A stretch of 54,292 nt of DNA from assembly GCA_020426845.1 (NCBI GenBank), contig JAGQPF010000531.1:1-54292 (forward strand), written 5' to 3'. Below, piece by piece: positions 16,059-26,723 of the stretch. The number at the start of each line of letters is the position of its first letter. The stretch's first letter is position 1. Under the pieces are notes generated by a model. It was not told the origin of the DNA and searched no databases. It saw only the letters and a list, made by a program, of their open reading frames with translations. The DNA comes from Planctomycetales bacterium (lineage in GTDB: Bacteria > Planctomycetota > Planctomycetia > Pirellulales > Pirellulaceae). The translations under genes and the position numbers were made by a program.

Positions 16059-16497
16059 TCAGCATGACAATTCCTGAGAGTACGTGATGATTGGCGACGA
16101 CAGTTGACAATCCCCTAAATCAAGCGGATAACAGGGGTTGTGACGGAAGTTCGCAAACAAAAGGGAGTTGCGTCACGGGGCTGCGAGAGTCCCGTGCCCT
16201 CCGCTTCTCAAAAACACGGCTCGCAACTGCTTGACTGAACAGCACTTGCGAGCCGTTGTTCGTTCTTGAGGCCGTCGCCGTCCTTGTTCTGACCCTGTCG
16301 ACGTCAAAAGCACGCCGAATTGTTGATCGGCGCGCCCAATGCCCTGCTTCTTTCGGATCAAGTAAGCCGCTCCGCAGAGCGTCAATCTTGATTCTCCAAG
16401 CCCCCGACTGAATATAGAAACGGTGGTCCTTGATTTTGCTCCGCGCGCTGCCTGCGGCGGCGCGGGGGAAAGTGATAAGCGGAAAAGGGGAAAGAGA
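16059..16497. other. Intergenic region upstream of the recombinase
   Basis: About 440 bases without a gene. It holds the upstream region of the recombinase and, at 16216-16256, a terminator for the kinase gene. If the recombinase belongs to an integrated element, an attachment site could lie here, but no direct repeat with the far end was found by eye. Confidence 0.5.
16216..16256 (-). terminator. Terminator downstream of the kinase gene
   Basis: ACGGCTCGCAA (16216-16226) and its exact reverse complement (16246-16256) flank a 19-base loop. On the minus strand the stem is followed by GTGTTTTTGAG. It lies about 240 bases after the kinase stop codon. Confidence 0.6.
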
Positions 16498-19400
16498 TTA
16501 AGGGGGAAGAGTCCTCGCTGGCCGAAAACCGGTCAACGGGTTTGGGAAGTATGGGGGCATAAGTCCGCGGCTGGCCGACCGCATTTCCGCTGCGGATTGG
16601 CTGCCCCCGCGCCTCACGTACTTCGAATTGTCGTCGACAGTTGCTGTATCTTCGATATCTTCCGTGGTGTCACCATACGTCGTGGTGCGGTTGTGGCACC
16701 AATCGTCGCCGTTGCCGTGCATATCGAACAAACCGAAGTCGTTTGGCTTCTTCAAACCTACGGGCCAGCGTCGCATCGCCGAGTCGCCGAACCAGGCATA
16801 AGCCTCCAGCATGCCGTGGCTGTGGCCATAATAATGCCGGGTGGTTCCACCTGCGCGGGACGCAAACTCCCACTCCGCTTCGCTGGGCAGTCGATAGCCC
16901 GTCAACGCCAGATAGTTCACTTTGGGCTGCATCCTGAGACGCCTCTTTCCCGCCTCGCTGGGCTCGTAGCACCACTGGTCGATGTCTATCCCCTCCTGCT
17001 CACTGAGCCAGTTGCAGTAGGCCGCCGCTACGTACCAATTGACACCCAAGACGGGGGAATCGTGCACGTTCACCATCGTCAAGATCCGGTCGTTAAATCC
17101 GCGCGCGCGCACGTCGTCCTCACGGGTTTTCTCAAATGTGTGGTACTGAGCGCGCGTGACTGGTGTCGCAGACAGCGCGTAGCGGCGGCTGATTTGTTTA
17201 CGATGCAGTGCCTCATCCGGTCTTCGATCGGGGTCGGTGCTCAGCGAACCCATCAGGAACTCGCCGCCCTGAATGACCACCATCGTCTGCCCCTGACCGT
17301 TGACGTACCAGTCGCGCGGCGAATTAGACTCCCGCTTCGCGCGACCCTGTTCCGTTTCCTGTAAGGCGGCTGTCGCTTCGGCGATGCTCTGATGTTCGCC
17401 CCACTGCCGCAAAAGCCACAGACTTGCGGCGTGGATACCGGCGTCTGGATTGGTCTTGTAGAGGTCCAACAGTTTCGACACCAGCGTTTTCTTGGACTCA
17501 CCGGGGAACTGCTCGCTGGTCAGCTCGCCCAGTGCCAACAGCAGCGCGCGGTGAATCGAGGCCTCGGTCGATTTATCCTCCAGCTTGGCGAGAAGGACTT
17601 CCGGCGACGCCCCCAGCGGGGCCAGTCGGTGGATCAGGTAGGTCCTGCCCCGCGGGTCTGGGCGATGCGCCAGATACGGCCAAACGAGCTCGGTTTGCTT
17701 CATCTTGAGTAGTGCCACGGCCGCATTAGCCTGCCGCTTCGCCAAGTCATCCTTGACCTCCTCGGCGATTAGTGGCCGATGCCAAACGGACGCGGCCATC
17801 ACGTTGCCGTCGATTCCCATGCCAGCAATACAAGCCGGGCGAAAGCCGTCGGCGATCAGTTGCCGCGCCTGAGTCAGTTGCTCGGCAGGCGTCAGTCCGT
17901 GCAGTTCCCGCGACTCATACTCGTTGCTCAATTCCCATACCGCCGTAAAGTGACGCTCCAGCTTGCCTGGTTTCAGGAGCTGCTCAAACGCTTCGCTGTC
18001 GCGCAGTGCTTCCAGGTCAGGCTCCGTTTGCAGCGTGCCGTAGTTGGAGTAACCGGCCCCCATCGCTTCCTTGAGCACGTCGAGTGCGTTTGACTGATGG
18101 TCCTGTGAATTCTTGTCGTCCGCGTCGGCAATGAGCGCGTACGTGCGAGCCACCCACAACAGCACGTCCGCATCGTTGGCATGGTGCTTGCGCGTAGCGT
18201 CGAGCTTTTGCAGAGCTTCGGCTGTGTCCCCCAGATGAAACGACACCAGCGCTTCGTAATAAGTGCGCAGGCCCACGTCGTTGACGGCTTCCAGCCCCTT
18301 CTGCAAGGCAGCCTTGGCTTCTTCGGCCCTGCTCTTTCGGGCCAGCGTCAGCGCTTGGTAGCGGAAGGCAACTGCGTGGGGCTCGTTTTCCAGTAACCAC
18401 GCCAGGTCCTTGGCCGCCTGCTCCAAGTCATTCAGACCAAGGGCTGCCACGGCCCGGTTGAGCCGCCTCTGCGCATCATCGGGTTTCTTCACTAGGGCGG
18501 CTTCCGCCGCTTCGCGCTGCCGCGTATAGCGCTGCTGGTTGCTAGCTGGCTTCGCCGCAGATGCCAATTGCACGTCCGTTTGCAGCAGCCCCAGGTGCAG
18601 TTCGCCCGCATACTTGTTGCCGGCCTTGGCGTACGTTTGCTGCTCCACTTCGTCCTTGCTCCAGATCCCGGAAACCAACTGCTCACCGCCCGACTGCGGC
18701 AGGATCGACCAGGCCAGCCGGCGCTTGTAGCCGCCCGCGTCCAGCGCCTTCGCGGCAATTTCGAATTGTGCGTTGGTTGCGCCGACCAGCAACTGATTGC
18801 GGGTCGCGATTTCAGCGGTCTCCAACCAGAGGGTCGCAAACTGAGGCGCAGCGTCCTCCTCGGCATTGGCGGCGACGGCCGTGACATCGACCGCCTGAAA
18901 CTGCTGAGCCAGTTCCTGGTCGCGTTTTTCTATTGACTCTGCATTGCCCACGAGCCACCTCCAGTCGCGTCCGTCACGAGCCCAGACGGCGGCGACTAGC
19001 GATTTGTCGGCTTGATGGAAAATTCGCACTCTGTTGGGTCGATAACCACTAAGTTTTAGTTGCTCACAAAGTGACTCAAAGTCTGACAGCGGCAGCGTCT
19101 GACAAAACGCGAACCGTTCGGCGACCATACCGTGCGCCGATTCGATCATTGTGGTCGCTTCTGGATCAACCTTCCCGCAATCTTCCAATCGCGGGTCCTG
19201 CCAACTTCGCTCGGGTTCGGCCTGAACGATGCGCGTCAGCATCATGGTTGCCAGCCCAGCGTGTTGCTCCAGCAAGGGGTAGAACAAGGCAAACTGCTCG
19301 GCGCTGGCGTACTGGATCACTTCGCTCAACACATGGGGCAAGTCTTCGGCGTAGTCGGCCACCAAATCCGTGGCCAGCGACCGCTCGGAGTAGCCCAGTT

Positions 19401-22400
19401 CCGGATCGCGGCACGCTCGCGCCAAAGGCTCCGCCAGCCACTTGCCCGCGCCTCGCAACGACGCCTGCCAATAAGACGCGTAAGCTGGCCGGACGCTCAG
19501 CAGTTCTTGGGCGACGGCTTGCCCCACGGTTTCCCAATCCCGGTTGCCAGGATCGAACGTGGCCAGCCCGCAGGCGGCCCGCAGTCTTCGGGGGCCGGTC
19601 TCCTGTTCGTCCTGGACGATTTGCCAGAGGGATGGAGCCAACTTCTCGCCCTGTGTCGTTGCGGCCAGTCGGGAAACGATCACAGGCACCTTGAGCGGGG
19701 CTGCGGCGAGCAGTTGCTCCTGGAGTTCGTCGGCGAGAGAGGCATCGACGGGCAACAGGGCCAGCGCCGCTCGGAGGCGGTGCTCAGAAAGCGGCTCGGC
19801 CCTGTCGTGCATCTCTTGTAGCAGCGGATCGGCGATCTGCCGTGGGGATGCGTCCAACTGTTTGATAATGCCGTCGACTTGGTCGATGTGCGCGGACCAC
19901 ATTGCGTCGACCAGTCCCCGAACTTCCGTTTGTTTTTGTGCGACGTCATTCTCATGCTGAATGCGAGCTTGCTCCGTCAGCACGCGATTGCGGATCGCCA
20001 CGCCTGCTATGACGAGCAAAGTCACCAAGGTCAGACTCGCCATCCAGCGAGCCGCGTGCAGGCGGCGTGCTCGTTGCATCATCCGGGTTTGCGGCGGGGT
20101 CCAGTTCTTCCTGTCGGTCAACGCGGAGATGCTGAGCGTCTCCAGAGTGCTGGGCAGATAGCGATTCTCCGGCTTGACTTCCCACATTGCTGCGCGTTCG
20201 GCCAGTCGCAGCTCTGCGCGGCCTTGCCGGGTTTCTCGTTGCTTCCGCGTTAGCCAGTTCCGCAAAGCAGGCACAAGGAAATCATGGGTCAATTGGTAGT
20301 AACGCGCGCCAGCTTGTTGCGTTGTTGCATTTTCGTCGTGCAATTGGCCCTCGGGGTTGGTCGGCGTGATTAAACGCAATTCGGTATCCAGGATTCGCAT
20401 TAGGTCCTGGAAGTCGCGTTCGCGGTTGGCGAAGCCACATGCTTCCTGTAGCTGCTGCTGCGATCGCCAATGCCCCTTGATGTCCGTGCTTTCATCGGGC
20501 AGCAGGGCGCTGAGCACCACCCGGGCCGCCTGCTGATGATGGCGATGGGCAGGCGGCGCGGACTGCGCGCTGAACGTCTCCTCGAGGAATGCAATGCCCA
20601 CGCCGGAAATTCCGCCCAACTGCTTGAGCGTGTCGGGCGTCCAGGGCTTGCCCTTGACCATTTCGGAGAACAAGGCCAAACGGACCGGGATCACCTTGCC
20701 GTCGGTAGCTAGCCCCGTCACCGCGTCATCCAGGAAGCGTTCCTGTTCGCCGTTCAACTGCCCTAGGTTGTCGGGCAGGCGACCGTAGGCACGGCCGAAC
20801 TCGGACAGTACCTTGCGAGCATGCAACAGATCGAACAGATCGATGAGGCGACTGTTGTGGTCTTCGAGCAGTCTGACGTCAATGTCCCGGAAAAGTCGGC
20901 TGACTGCCAGCCAGAAATCATCGCGCACCATCACGACCGCCTGCACGTTGCCGCCGTCGCACTGCCGCAGGGAGTCGGCCAGTTCCGTGTCGCGATACTC
21001 ATTCCGGGAGTGGAGCCATTGCTCGAACTGATCGATGATCAGCACCACTTTCCGCGAGGCACGCGTGGTTTGTCCCAGCCGCAGTTGAGTCACTGCGTCC
21101 TTAAGCGAAATATCGTCGGGCAATTCGGGGCAGGCTTTCCGCAAACCCGTGAGCAAGCGAAATTCTGTTTCGTCGGCAGTCGCTTCGATGTAGATCGGGC
21201 GTATATTCTCGGCGAGTTTCGGCAACAATCCCGCCTTCATGAGAGACGACTTGCCGCAACCGCTAGGTCCGTAAAGAATCCCGACACCAAACGTCTGGTC
21301 GGGATCACGATGTTCTAGCCTGCGTTTCCAGAAACTGATGCTGTCTGGCAGGCCGTTGCGGTCTCGGGGACCGGGCAGCAGTTCCAGGAAAAATTCGCTG
21401 TCTTGAGCGTCGAAACTGCGGAGGCCCTTGGGAACAATCTTCGCCGGTACTTCCTGCGTCTCGAGGTTGCCCGCCAGGAACGTCCGTAGATCCTCGGCCA
21501 GATCCTTCGCTGTGGTGTAGCGGTCGCTGGCTCGTCTGGCTAGACACTTGAGCGTGATCCGTTCCAACTCGGGCGCGAGGGAGTCGTCGATTTGCCGCAC
21601 AGGCTTTGGCTCGTCATGGGCAACCTGCTGCAGCAGTTCGGCAAGGCTGCCGCTAAAGGGGCGTTCGCCTGTGAGCAATTCATACAGCACCACGCCTAGC
21701 GAGTAGATGTCCGAGCGACCATCGACCCGATGCCCTTCGCCACGGGCCTGCTCGGGACTCATGTAGGCTGGAGTGCCCGCCAAGGTTTGCCCCTGCCCGT
21801 ACTGTTCTTCTCGCAGAGCCAATCCGAAGTCGCAGAGGTACGCGTGCCGTTTCTCGTCGAGCAGGATATTGGCTGGCTTGATGTCGCGGTGCACCAGGCC
21901 CTTGGTATGAGCGTAGTGCAACGCGTCCGCCAGCGTCGCGATCAACTCGGCGCTACGACGCGGGAGCGGGCGTTCACGCTGCAAGCTGGCGGCCAGATCG
22001 CTTCCCTCGACAAACTTGGCTACGACGTACACTTGACCTTCGGCGGCGCGGCCCATGTCGTAGACCGGCACGATGTTGGGATGGTCGAGTGTGGCCACCA
22101 TGCGAGCTTCGTTCAGAAAATCGCTGTCTTCGTCAATTGCTCGGGACGCGACCTTGACAGCGACTTGGCGTTGCAGTTCTTCATCGACAGCCAGAAAAAC
22201 TTCGCCAAAGCCTCCCTTGCCGAGCAGCTTTTCGACACGATAACGGCCAAAGCGAGTGACTTTTCTAGAACCTCCCGAATTGCAGCTGGCTTCGACGCGC
22301 GGTCGCGTCGGGGGGGCGAATTGACGCTGGGCGCAACAGTGATCCGCCGTTTCATCTGGAGCCAGGCCGACCATCGAACGTGTTTGCGGTGAGGCTTCCT

Positions 22401-22704
22401 CGACACTGCACCGCAAGCGGTCCTCAGACAAATCAAACGCGCGCTGAATCCGGTTGGAATGTGCTGCGAAACGCGTTTCGTATTGGCTGACGAGTACGGT
22501 TTCACCCACGCTGCGGCGAAGGAACACTTCCACCGCCAACAACTGTTCAAGCAACTCGCCTTGCCGTTCTTCGGCCGCCTTGTCCAGGTAGTCCTCGATC
22601 CTCGGATGTGTGCCGGCACGCCACTGCACCTCAAAGTCCTCTTTCCATCGTTGGATCGAATCGATCACTTGGTGGGGCTCAGGTCGGTCATTTGAGTGGC
22701 TCAT
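16498..22704 (-). CDS. Giant Ser/Thr kinase - STAND-like NTPase - FGE-sulfatase fusion
   Basis: 2068 residues. An N-terminal planctomycete-type segment ('QVIDSIQRWKEDFEVQWRAG') precedes a kinase domain (~152-410): 'LGKGGFGEVFLAVDE', Lys184, 'HRDIKPANILL' (272-282), 'DFG' (292-294), 'GTPAYMSPEQA'. A P-loop NTPase follows with Walker A GPSGCGKSS (479-487) and Walker B 'VVLIIDQFEQWL' (~560), as in STAND-type NTPases attached to signalling proteins. A membrane span lies near residue 900 ('MASLTLVTLLVIAGVAI'), then TPR-like helices. The last ~280 residues are an FGE-sulfatase domain ('VVIQGGEFLMGS', 'TGYRLPSEAEWEFASRAGG', 'FGLFDMHGNGDDW', 'RRGGS...ASRG'). Likely a membrane-bound signalling protein with a cytoplasmic kinase. 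No Shine-Dalgarno sequence precedes ATG 22704. Confidence 0.85.
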   Translation of the reverse strand: MSHSNDRPEPHQVIDSIQRWKEDFEVQWRAGTHPRIEDYLDKAAEERQGELLEQLLAVEVFLRRSVGETVLVSQYETRFAAHSNRIQRAFDLSEDRLRCSVEEASPQTRSMVGLAPDETADHCCAQRQFAPPTRPRVEASCNSGGSRKVTRFGRYRVEKLLGKGGFGEVFLAVDEELQRQVAVKVASRAIDEDSDFLNEARMVATLDHPNIVPVYDMGRAAEGQVYVVAKFVEGSDLAASLQRERPLPRRSAELIATLADALHYAHTKGLVHRDIKPANILLDEKRHAYLCDFGLALREEQYGQGQTLAGTPAYMSPEQARGEGHRVDGRSDIYSLGVVLYELLTGERPFSGSLAELLQQVAHDEPKPVRQIDDSLAPELERITLKCLARRASDRYTTAKDLAEDLRTFLAGNLETQEVPAKIVPKGLRSFDAQDSEFFLELLPGPRDRNGLPDSISFWKRRLEHRDPDQTFGVGILYGPSGCGKSSLMKAGLLPKLAENIRPIYIEATADETEFRLLTGLRKACPELPDDISLKDAVTQLRLGQTTRASRKVVLIIDQFEQWLHSRNEYRDTELADSLRQCDGGNVQAVVMVRDDFWLAVSRLFRDIDVRLLEDHNSRLIDLFDLLHARKVLSEFGRAYGRLPDNLGQLNGEQERFLDDAVTGLATDGKVIPVRLALFSEMVKGKPWTPDTLKQLGGISGVGIAFLEETFSAQSAPPAHRHHQQAARVVLSALLPDESTDIKGHWRSQQQLQEACGFANRERDFQDLMRILDTELRLITPTNPEGQLHDENATTQQAGARYYQLTHDFLVPALRNWLTRKQRETRQGRAELRLAERAAMWEVKPENRYLPSTLETLSISALTDRKNWTPPQTRMMQRARRLHAARWMASLTLVTLLVIAGVAIRNRVLTEQARIQHENDVAQKQTEVRGLVDAMWSAHIDQVDGIIKQLDASPRQIADPLLQEMHDRAEPLSEHRLRAALALLPVDASLADELQEQLLAAAPLKVPVIVSRLAATTQGEKLAPSLWQIVQDEQETGPRRLRAACGLATFDPGNRDWETVGQAVAQELLSVRPAYASYWQASLRGAGKWLAEPLARACRDPELGYSERSLATDLVADYAEDLPHVLSEVIQYASAEQFALFYPLLEQHAGLATMMLTRIVQAEPERSWQDPRLEDCGKVDPEATTMIESAHGMVAERFAFCQTLPLSDFESLCEQLKLSGYRPNRVRIFHQADKSLVAAVWARDGRDWRWLVGNAESIEKRDQELAQQFQAVDVTAVAANAEEDAAPQFATLWLETAEIATRNQLLVGATNAQFEIAAKALDAGGYKRRLAWSILPQSGGEQLVSGIWSKDEVEQQTYAKAGNKYAGELHLGLLQTDVQLASAAKPASNQQRYTRQREAAEAALVKKPDDAQRRLNRAVAALGLNDLEQAAKDLAWLLENEPHAVAFRYQALTLARKSRAEEAKAALQKGLEAVNDVGLRTYYEALVSFHLGDTAEALQKLDATRKHHANDADVLLWVARTYALIADADDKNSQDHQSNALDVLKEAMGAGYSNYGTLQTEPDLEALRDSEAFEQLLKPGKLERHFTAVWELSNEYESRELHGLTPAEQLTQARQLIADGFRPACIAGMGIDGNVMAASVWHRPLIAEEVKDDLAKRQANAAVALLKMKQTELVWPYLAHRPDPRGRTYLIHRLAPLGASPEVLLAKLEDKSTEASIHRALLLALGELTSEQFPGESKKTLVSKLLDLYKTNPDAGIHAASLWLLRQWGEHQSIAEATAALQETEQGRAKRESNSPRDWYVNGQGQTMVVIQGGEFLMGSLSTDPDRRPDEALHRKQISRRYALSATPVTRAQYHTFEKTREDDVRARGFNDRILTMVNVHDSPVLGVNWYVAAAYCNWLSEQEGIDIDQWCYEPSEAGKRRLRMQPKVNYLALTGYRLPSEAEWEFASRAGGTTRHYYGHSHGMLEAYAWFGDSAMRRWPVGLKKPNDFGLFDMHGNGDDWCHNRTTTYGDTTEDIEDTATVDDNSKYVRRGGSQSAAEMRSASRGLMPPYFPNPLTGFRPARTLPP

Positions 22705-23225
22705 GTGTTTTTGAAAGGAGGGCAGTTGTGAATAGGAACGCCACTAAGGGCTGCATTTGGTGAGGTGAGGTGCGAAGGGCGTGCGAAGGGCCTCCGCCTT
22801 CACTCAACGCGTATTGATTGGCCCTTGCCGGCGGAACGATCGAATAACAGCGCCTACGTTAGCCACAGTGTAGCGTACCGCTGAACAGCGTGCCGTCGCT
22901 CGCATGACTCCGGCTAGTGACACGCACGGAGACTTTCCCCGCCTCGCAGCCCGCTATGTCGCCATCGGGATCAGGGCTGGTTTGGGATCGTCCACCACCG
23001 GCCAACGAACCAAGTTCGTTAGCCTTTTTCGGAGCACTTGACGGCGTTCCCGCTCGCAATTGCGACTCCAATTGCTTGCGGGATACTCGATGCCTCGCTA
23101 AATGTCAGTTCGAGGGCTTCGCAGCCACGGATGAATCACGGTGGGCTCGACGACTTGCTTCGTGTTTGCCGGATGGCGGCGAACCGTTTATGGTGAGAGC
23201 TTCCAGGGGGACTGGAGCGACGATT
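22705..23225. other. Divergent intergenic region
   Basis: About 520 bases between divergent genes. Contents: two copies of GTGCGAAGGGC around 22770-22795 and a small hairpin at 23004-23020 (AACGAAC, loop CAA, GTTCGTT) followed by AGCCTTTTTC. The frame of the 23226 gene is open back to 22917, but those codons lack a plausible N-terminus, so I treat them as non-coding. No clear promoter hexamers were seen. Confidence 0.4.
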
Positions 23226-25067
23226 ATGATGCGGTTGTTGGATGCTCACACGCTGTGCTTGGGCCTCTGCGTCTTGGGGTGCGCGTGCTCCGCACAGGCC
23301 GATGATGATGCGCTGGCGGCCTACCGGACTCATCTCTATACGGCCCGTGAGGATGTTATTCGCGGACTCGAAGATGCTGTCGCGCGGGATGGGTCGCGGA
23401 TCGAGTGCTGGGTCGCGTTGATCCACGCGTTGGATGTCAACAGCGAGTCCGACTTTGCCGATCGAACGGCTAGGCAGGCTCTGAAACGCTTTCCCGGTCA
23501 CCCCGAGCTGCTGATCGCTCGAGCGAAGGTGGTCGAGCCGCCCACCGCCTTCGATATTCTGACCGAGTTGGGAAAACAGCCGGGCCAACAGCAGCGGTCC
23601 CGCCAACTGTTGGAATTGCTGCGCCTTTCGCTGCTCTACTCCTACGGCCAAGCGACGACTGCCGAACAGGAGGCGGGCGCGCTCGCCGAAGTCGCCACTC
23701 GCATGCTCGACCAGGGCATGTTCGATCGCGTCCCGCAGGTGGTGGAGGAGGGCTTGCGGCTTCACGCTAGCCATCCGCGACTTGTCAACTTGACGCCGTT
23801 TGCCATGGCGCTGGACGGACGTTTTGACGAGGCGATGCGCCTGCACATGAACGCCGGTTCTCGGCAAACGCCCGTCGGCAAATTCCGCGGGCTCGCCGAC
23901 TGCCTGCTCTGGAAAGGGCAACCGGAACGGGCCATTGCATCGTTCGGGGACCGAATTCCCGAAGACGCGCAGCAGCGGCGGCTGTTGGCTGTCGCTCACG
24001 CTTCGCTCGGCAGATACGATCGCGCCGAGGAACTGCTGGGCCAGTCCGCTGTTGATGACTTGCTCCGCATTCGCTTTGACCTGCGGCGAGGCCGCGAGGA
24101 TGCGGTCCGCAAACGCGCCCCGGAGCTATTGTCGCGCCATTGCACGCGCGGCATCGGCAGCTGGGCGCCGCCTCGGTACGCTGACGCGGGGGGCACACTG
24201 GGCAGAGAATATGGCGATGCGATTTTCTGGCTCGAGCAGCATCTGACGGGTGAGGATCAAGCGATCGAGGCGGCGTTTGGCCACAGTGATCCACAGAAGT
24301 GGTTTCGCATTGCCTGGCAGCCTCCCGTCGAGATCACACAATCGGCGCAACGGTATATCAAATGGTTGCGCAACGCGATCCCCGCGAGCGAGACTGAGCA
24401 TCAAGTCGCCATGCGGCAGGTGCTCGCCGGGCTGCTGGCCGACGACCATCAGTTCGAAGCGGCGCAGCGTACGCTGGCCCCCAACGCCGTGATTCCCGTC
24501 TCGCCCTACCAAGCGGAGAGTGGCTGGATCCAAGCCGATGCGGTCCAGTGGTCACTGCTGCGCCGCCGAGCCGAACTCGAGCGTCACCATCAACAGGACC
24601 CCGCGAGCGTCACCCGCGCGCGTCAGCTACTTCAGGAGATGCATTGCCGCAGATGGAATTGCGGGCGACTGCGACGGATTCCGTGGCGAGACGACCAAGA
24701 GGTCGTGCGGGATTTGAAGCAACTGCCCCGGGAGATTACCGCATTGCTGCTCGACGCTTTGCAGCGGGACATGGCGGGCGACGACCTCTCGCTGTTCGTC
24801 GAGTTACTCGAACCGTGGGTCGAACGGGAGGACGCTCCCGTGCTGATCGCCGCTCTGCGGATGAGCACGCTGGACGAGCCAGCACCCGCCGGGATCAGCG
24901 AGGCGCAGCGAGAAAAAACAAAAAGGTCGGGAGACGCCCTCCACCGGTGTTTGCTGAAGTTAACCGGCGACGACGCTCCTGCCGAGCTCCAAGGCATGGA
25001 GCGAGCGCGATACTGGTCCAATTGGTGGCGGCGTAACTCCGATCAGATCGTGGCGCCCGCTCCGTGA
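23226..25067 (+). CDS. Exported helical-repeat (TPR-like) protein
   Basis: 613 residues from ATG 23226 (or ATG 23229), chosen for GGAG eight bases upstream and because a signal sequence follows at once: 'RLLDAHTLCLGLCVLGCACS' then AQA, either a cleaved signal peptide or a lipobox. The mature part is helical with TPR-like pairs: 'AYRTHLYTAREDVIRGLEDA', 'RTARQALKRFPGHPELLIAR', 'RLLAVAHASLGRYDRAEELL'. No catalytic motif was seen. Its neighbours downstream are secreted DUF1501 and cytochrome-type proteins, so it probably works in the periplasm. Divergent from the kinase gene. Confidence 0.75.
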   Translation: MMRLLDAHTLCLGLCVLGCACSAQADDDALAAYRTHLYTAREDVIRGLEDAVARDGSRIECWVALIHALDVNSESDFADRTARQALKRFPGHPELLIARAKVVEPPTAFDILTELGKQPGQQQRSRQLLELLRLSLLYSYGQATTAEQEAGALAEVATRMLDQGMFDRVPQVVEEGLRLHASHPRLVNLTPFAMALDGRFDEAMRLHMNAGSRQTPVGKFRGLADCLLWKGQPERAIASFGDRIPEDAQQRRLLAVAHASLGRYDRAEELLGQSAVDDLLRIRFDLRRGREDAVRKRAPELLSRHCTRGIGSWAPPRYADAGGTLGREYGDAIFWLEQHLTGEDQAIEAAFGHSDPQKWFRIAWQPPVEITQSAQRYIKWLRNAIPASETEHQVAMRQVLAGLLADDHQFEAAQRTLAPNAVIPVSPYQAESGWIQADAVQWSLLRRRAELERHHQQDPASVTRARQLLQEMHCRRWNCGRLRRIPWRDDQEVVRDLKQLPREITALLLDALQRDMAGDDLSLFVELLEPWVEREDAPVLIAALRMSTLDEPAPAGISEAQREKTKRSGDALHRCLLKLTGDDAPAELQGMERARYWSNWWRRNSDQIVAPAP

Positions 25068-25255
25068 GCGGTGGCCATCGCACCAAGTCCGGCTGAGCGG
25101 CCATTGCGGTTTCACTTGGTGGCAGTGCAGGGTCGCGGCTTGCCGCAGATCTTCTCGTGGGCGAAACTGGAGGTGACGGGAATGCCCTTGCCTAAGAGGC
25201 TTTCGAGGCTATTCCCAACTGGCACGTGACTCGCCATTCCTCCCAGCGGTGCAGC

Positions 25256-26533
25256 ATGGACTCCCTGAATCGACGACAATGCCTCGCCACGCTTGCGGCC
25301 GGAGCGTGTGTTTCCTCCGCGTTGCGTGCCGAAGAGACTTCCGCACCGGTGAGCGGCCGCGCGGAACATGTCATCTCGATTTGGCTCGGCGGGGGCATGG
25401 GGCAGATCGATACCTTCGATCCGAAGCGACGAGGTGATCCGAAGCAGAAACTCGCTGGCTCGTATTACGATGCCGTGGATACCGCGGTCCCCGGCGTGCA
25501 ACTCTCCGAGCATCTCAGTCAGCTCGCTCCACGCATGGATCGTGTCACGGTGGTACGCACGGTGCACCACGAGGTGATTGACGAGCACGCTGCCGCGACC
25601 AATCGCATGCACACGGGCCGCCCGATCAGCGGGACGGTCACTTATCCCTCGTTGGGATCGATCATCGCTCACCAGCGAGGCTCGGCCGACGAGTATGCTC
25701 CGCCGTACGTTCTGATCGGGTATCCCAATGTGACTCGCGGGCCGGGATTTTTGGGCGCCGGCGCAGGCTATCTTTACCTCACCGACACCGGGCGGGGGCC
25801 GGCCGGGCTGTCGCGGCCCGACGGAATCACCGCCCAGCGGCAGACGCGTCGCGAGCAATTTCTCAAGGTGCTACGAGACAATGCGCCGGAGACCCGCGAG
25901 CAGAAACTTCGCGACTACGACGAGGCGATTCAACAGTCGATCCGACTCAGCGGCCCGGAGTTCAGTCAGGTCTTTCAACTCGATCGCGAGCCCGCCGCCC
26001 TGCGGCAGCAGTACGGCGGCGAGTTCGGCCAACGCTGCCTACTCAGCCGACGGCTCGTCGAACGCGGCGTGCGGTTTATCGAAGTGTCGCACAATCTCAA
26101 CTTCCTGAACGGCGCCGGCTGGGATGTCCACAACGAGGGCATCCTCCAGCAACACAAATTGATTCAGGAGATGGACACGGCGGTCGCGACGTTGATTGGC
26201 GATCTCGCAGCCAAGCAGTTGCTTGATAAGACGCTCATCGTCATCACGACCGAGTTTGGCCGGCCGCCCGAGTTCGACAGCGGCGGCGGCCGCGGACATC
26301 AAGGGACCGCCTTTAGCTGCGTCCTTGCCGGTGGCGGATTGGCTCACCGAGGCGCCTGGGGCGAAACGGACGAATTGTCGAAGAAGATCGTCTCCCATCC
26401 GGTCGGCGTGCCGGATTTCTTCGCCACGATTTGCGCAGCACTGCAAGTTGACTACCGGCGCAACCTCTACGACGGGGATCGTCCGGTGCCCATCACCGAC
26501 GGTGGCCAGCCGATCGAAGCGCTGTTCAGCTAG
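25256..26533 (+). CDS. DUF1501 secreted protein
   Basis: 425 residues from ATG 25256; a GTG at 25226 is in frame but adds nothing recognisable. A short Tat-like N-terminus '[20 protein letters not shown]' leads to '[19 protein letters not shown]', the diagnostic start of DUF1501. Further family blocks are '[20 protein letters not shown]', '[13 protein letters not shown]', '[20 protein letters not shown]' and '[14 protein letters not shown]'. DUF1501 belongs to the alkaline-phosphatase-like superfamily and is typically paired in planctomycetes with cytochrome-containing DUF1549/DUF1553 or DUF1592-type genes. The substrate is unknown. A cytochrome gene follows 190 bases downstream. Confidence 0.85.
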   Translation: MDSLNRRQCLATLAAGACVSSALRAEETSAPVSGRAEHVISIWLGGGMGQIDTFDPKRRGDPKQKLAGSYYDAVDTAVPGVQLSEHLSQLAPRMDRVTVVRTVHHEVIDEHAAATNRMHTGRPISGTVTYPSLGSIIAHQRGSADEYAPPYVLIGYPNVTRGPGFLGAGAGYLYLTDTGRGPAGLSRPDGITAQRQTRREQFLKVLRDNAPETREQKLRDYDEAIQQSIRLSGPEFSQVFQLDREPAALRQQYGGEFGQRCLLSRRLVERGVRFIEVSHNLNFLNGAGWDVHNEGILQQHKLIQEMDTAVATLIGDLAAKQLLDKTLIVITTEFGRPPEFDSGGGRGHQGTAFSCVLAGGGLAHRGAWGETDELSKKIVSHPVGVPDFFATICAALQVDYRRNLYDGDRPVPITDGGQPIEALFS

Positions 26534-26723
26534 TCAGCTAGTAATGCAGGTTGGACGGCGGGTGCACTGGCAGCGACCACAGGCTGGCAGCGCTGGCAGC
26601 CTGCGCCACGATCCTACGATTGGCGCCGACCTCATTGCGCCCGGCCGTTGTAATCCGGCGGCTCGGCAACGAAAATGGATAGTCGATTGTCCGCGTGGTG
26701 TCTGAATTCTTCCGAGCTGATTC

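Noticed and set aside
5690-16120. AATCCCC-type matches near 5696 and 16109 as element attachment repeats
   Set aside because: Seven or eight bases of similarity is expected by chance in this length of DNA.
16423-17364. Plus-strand ORF (313 codons)
   Set aside because: Antisense to the FGE domain of the kinase gene.
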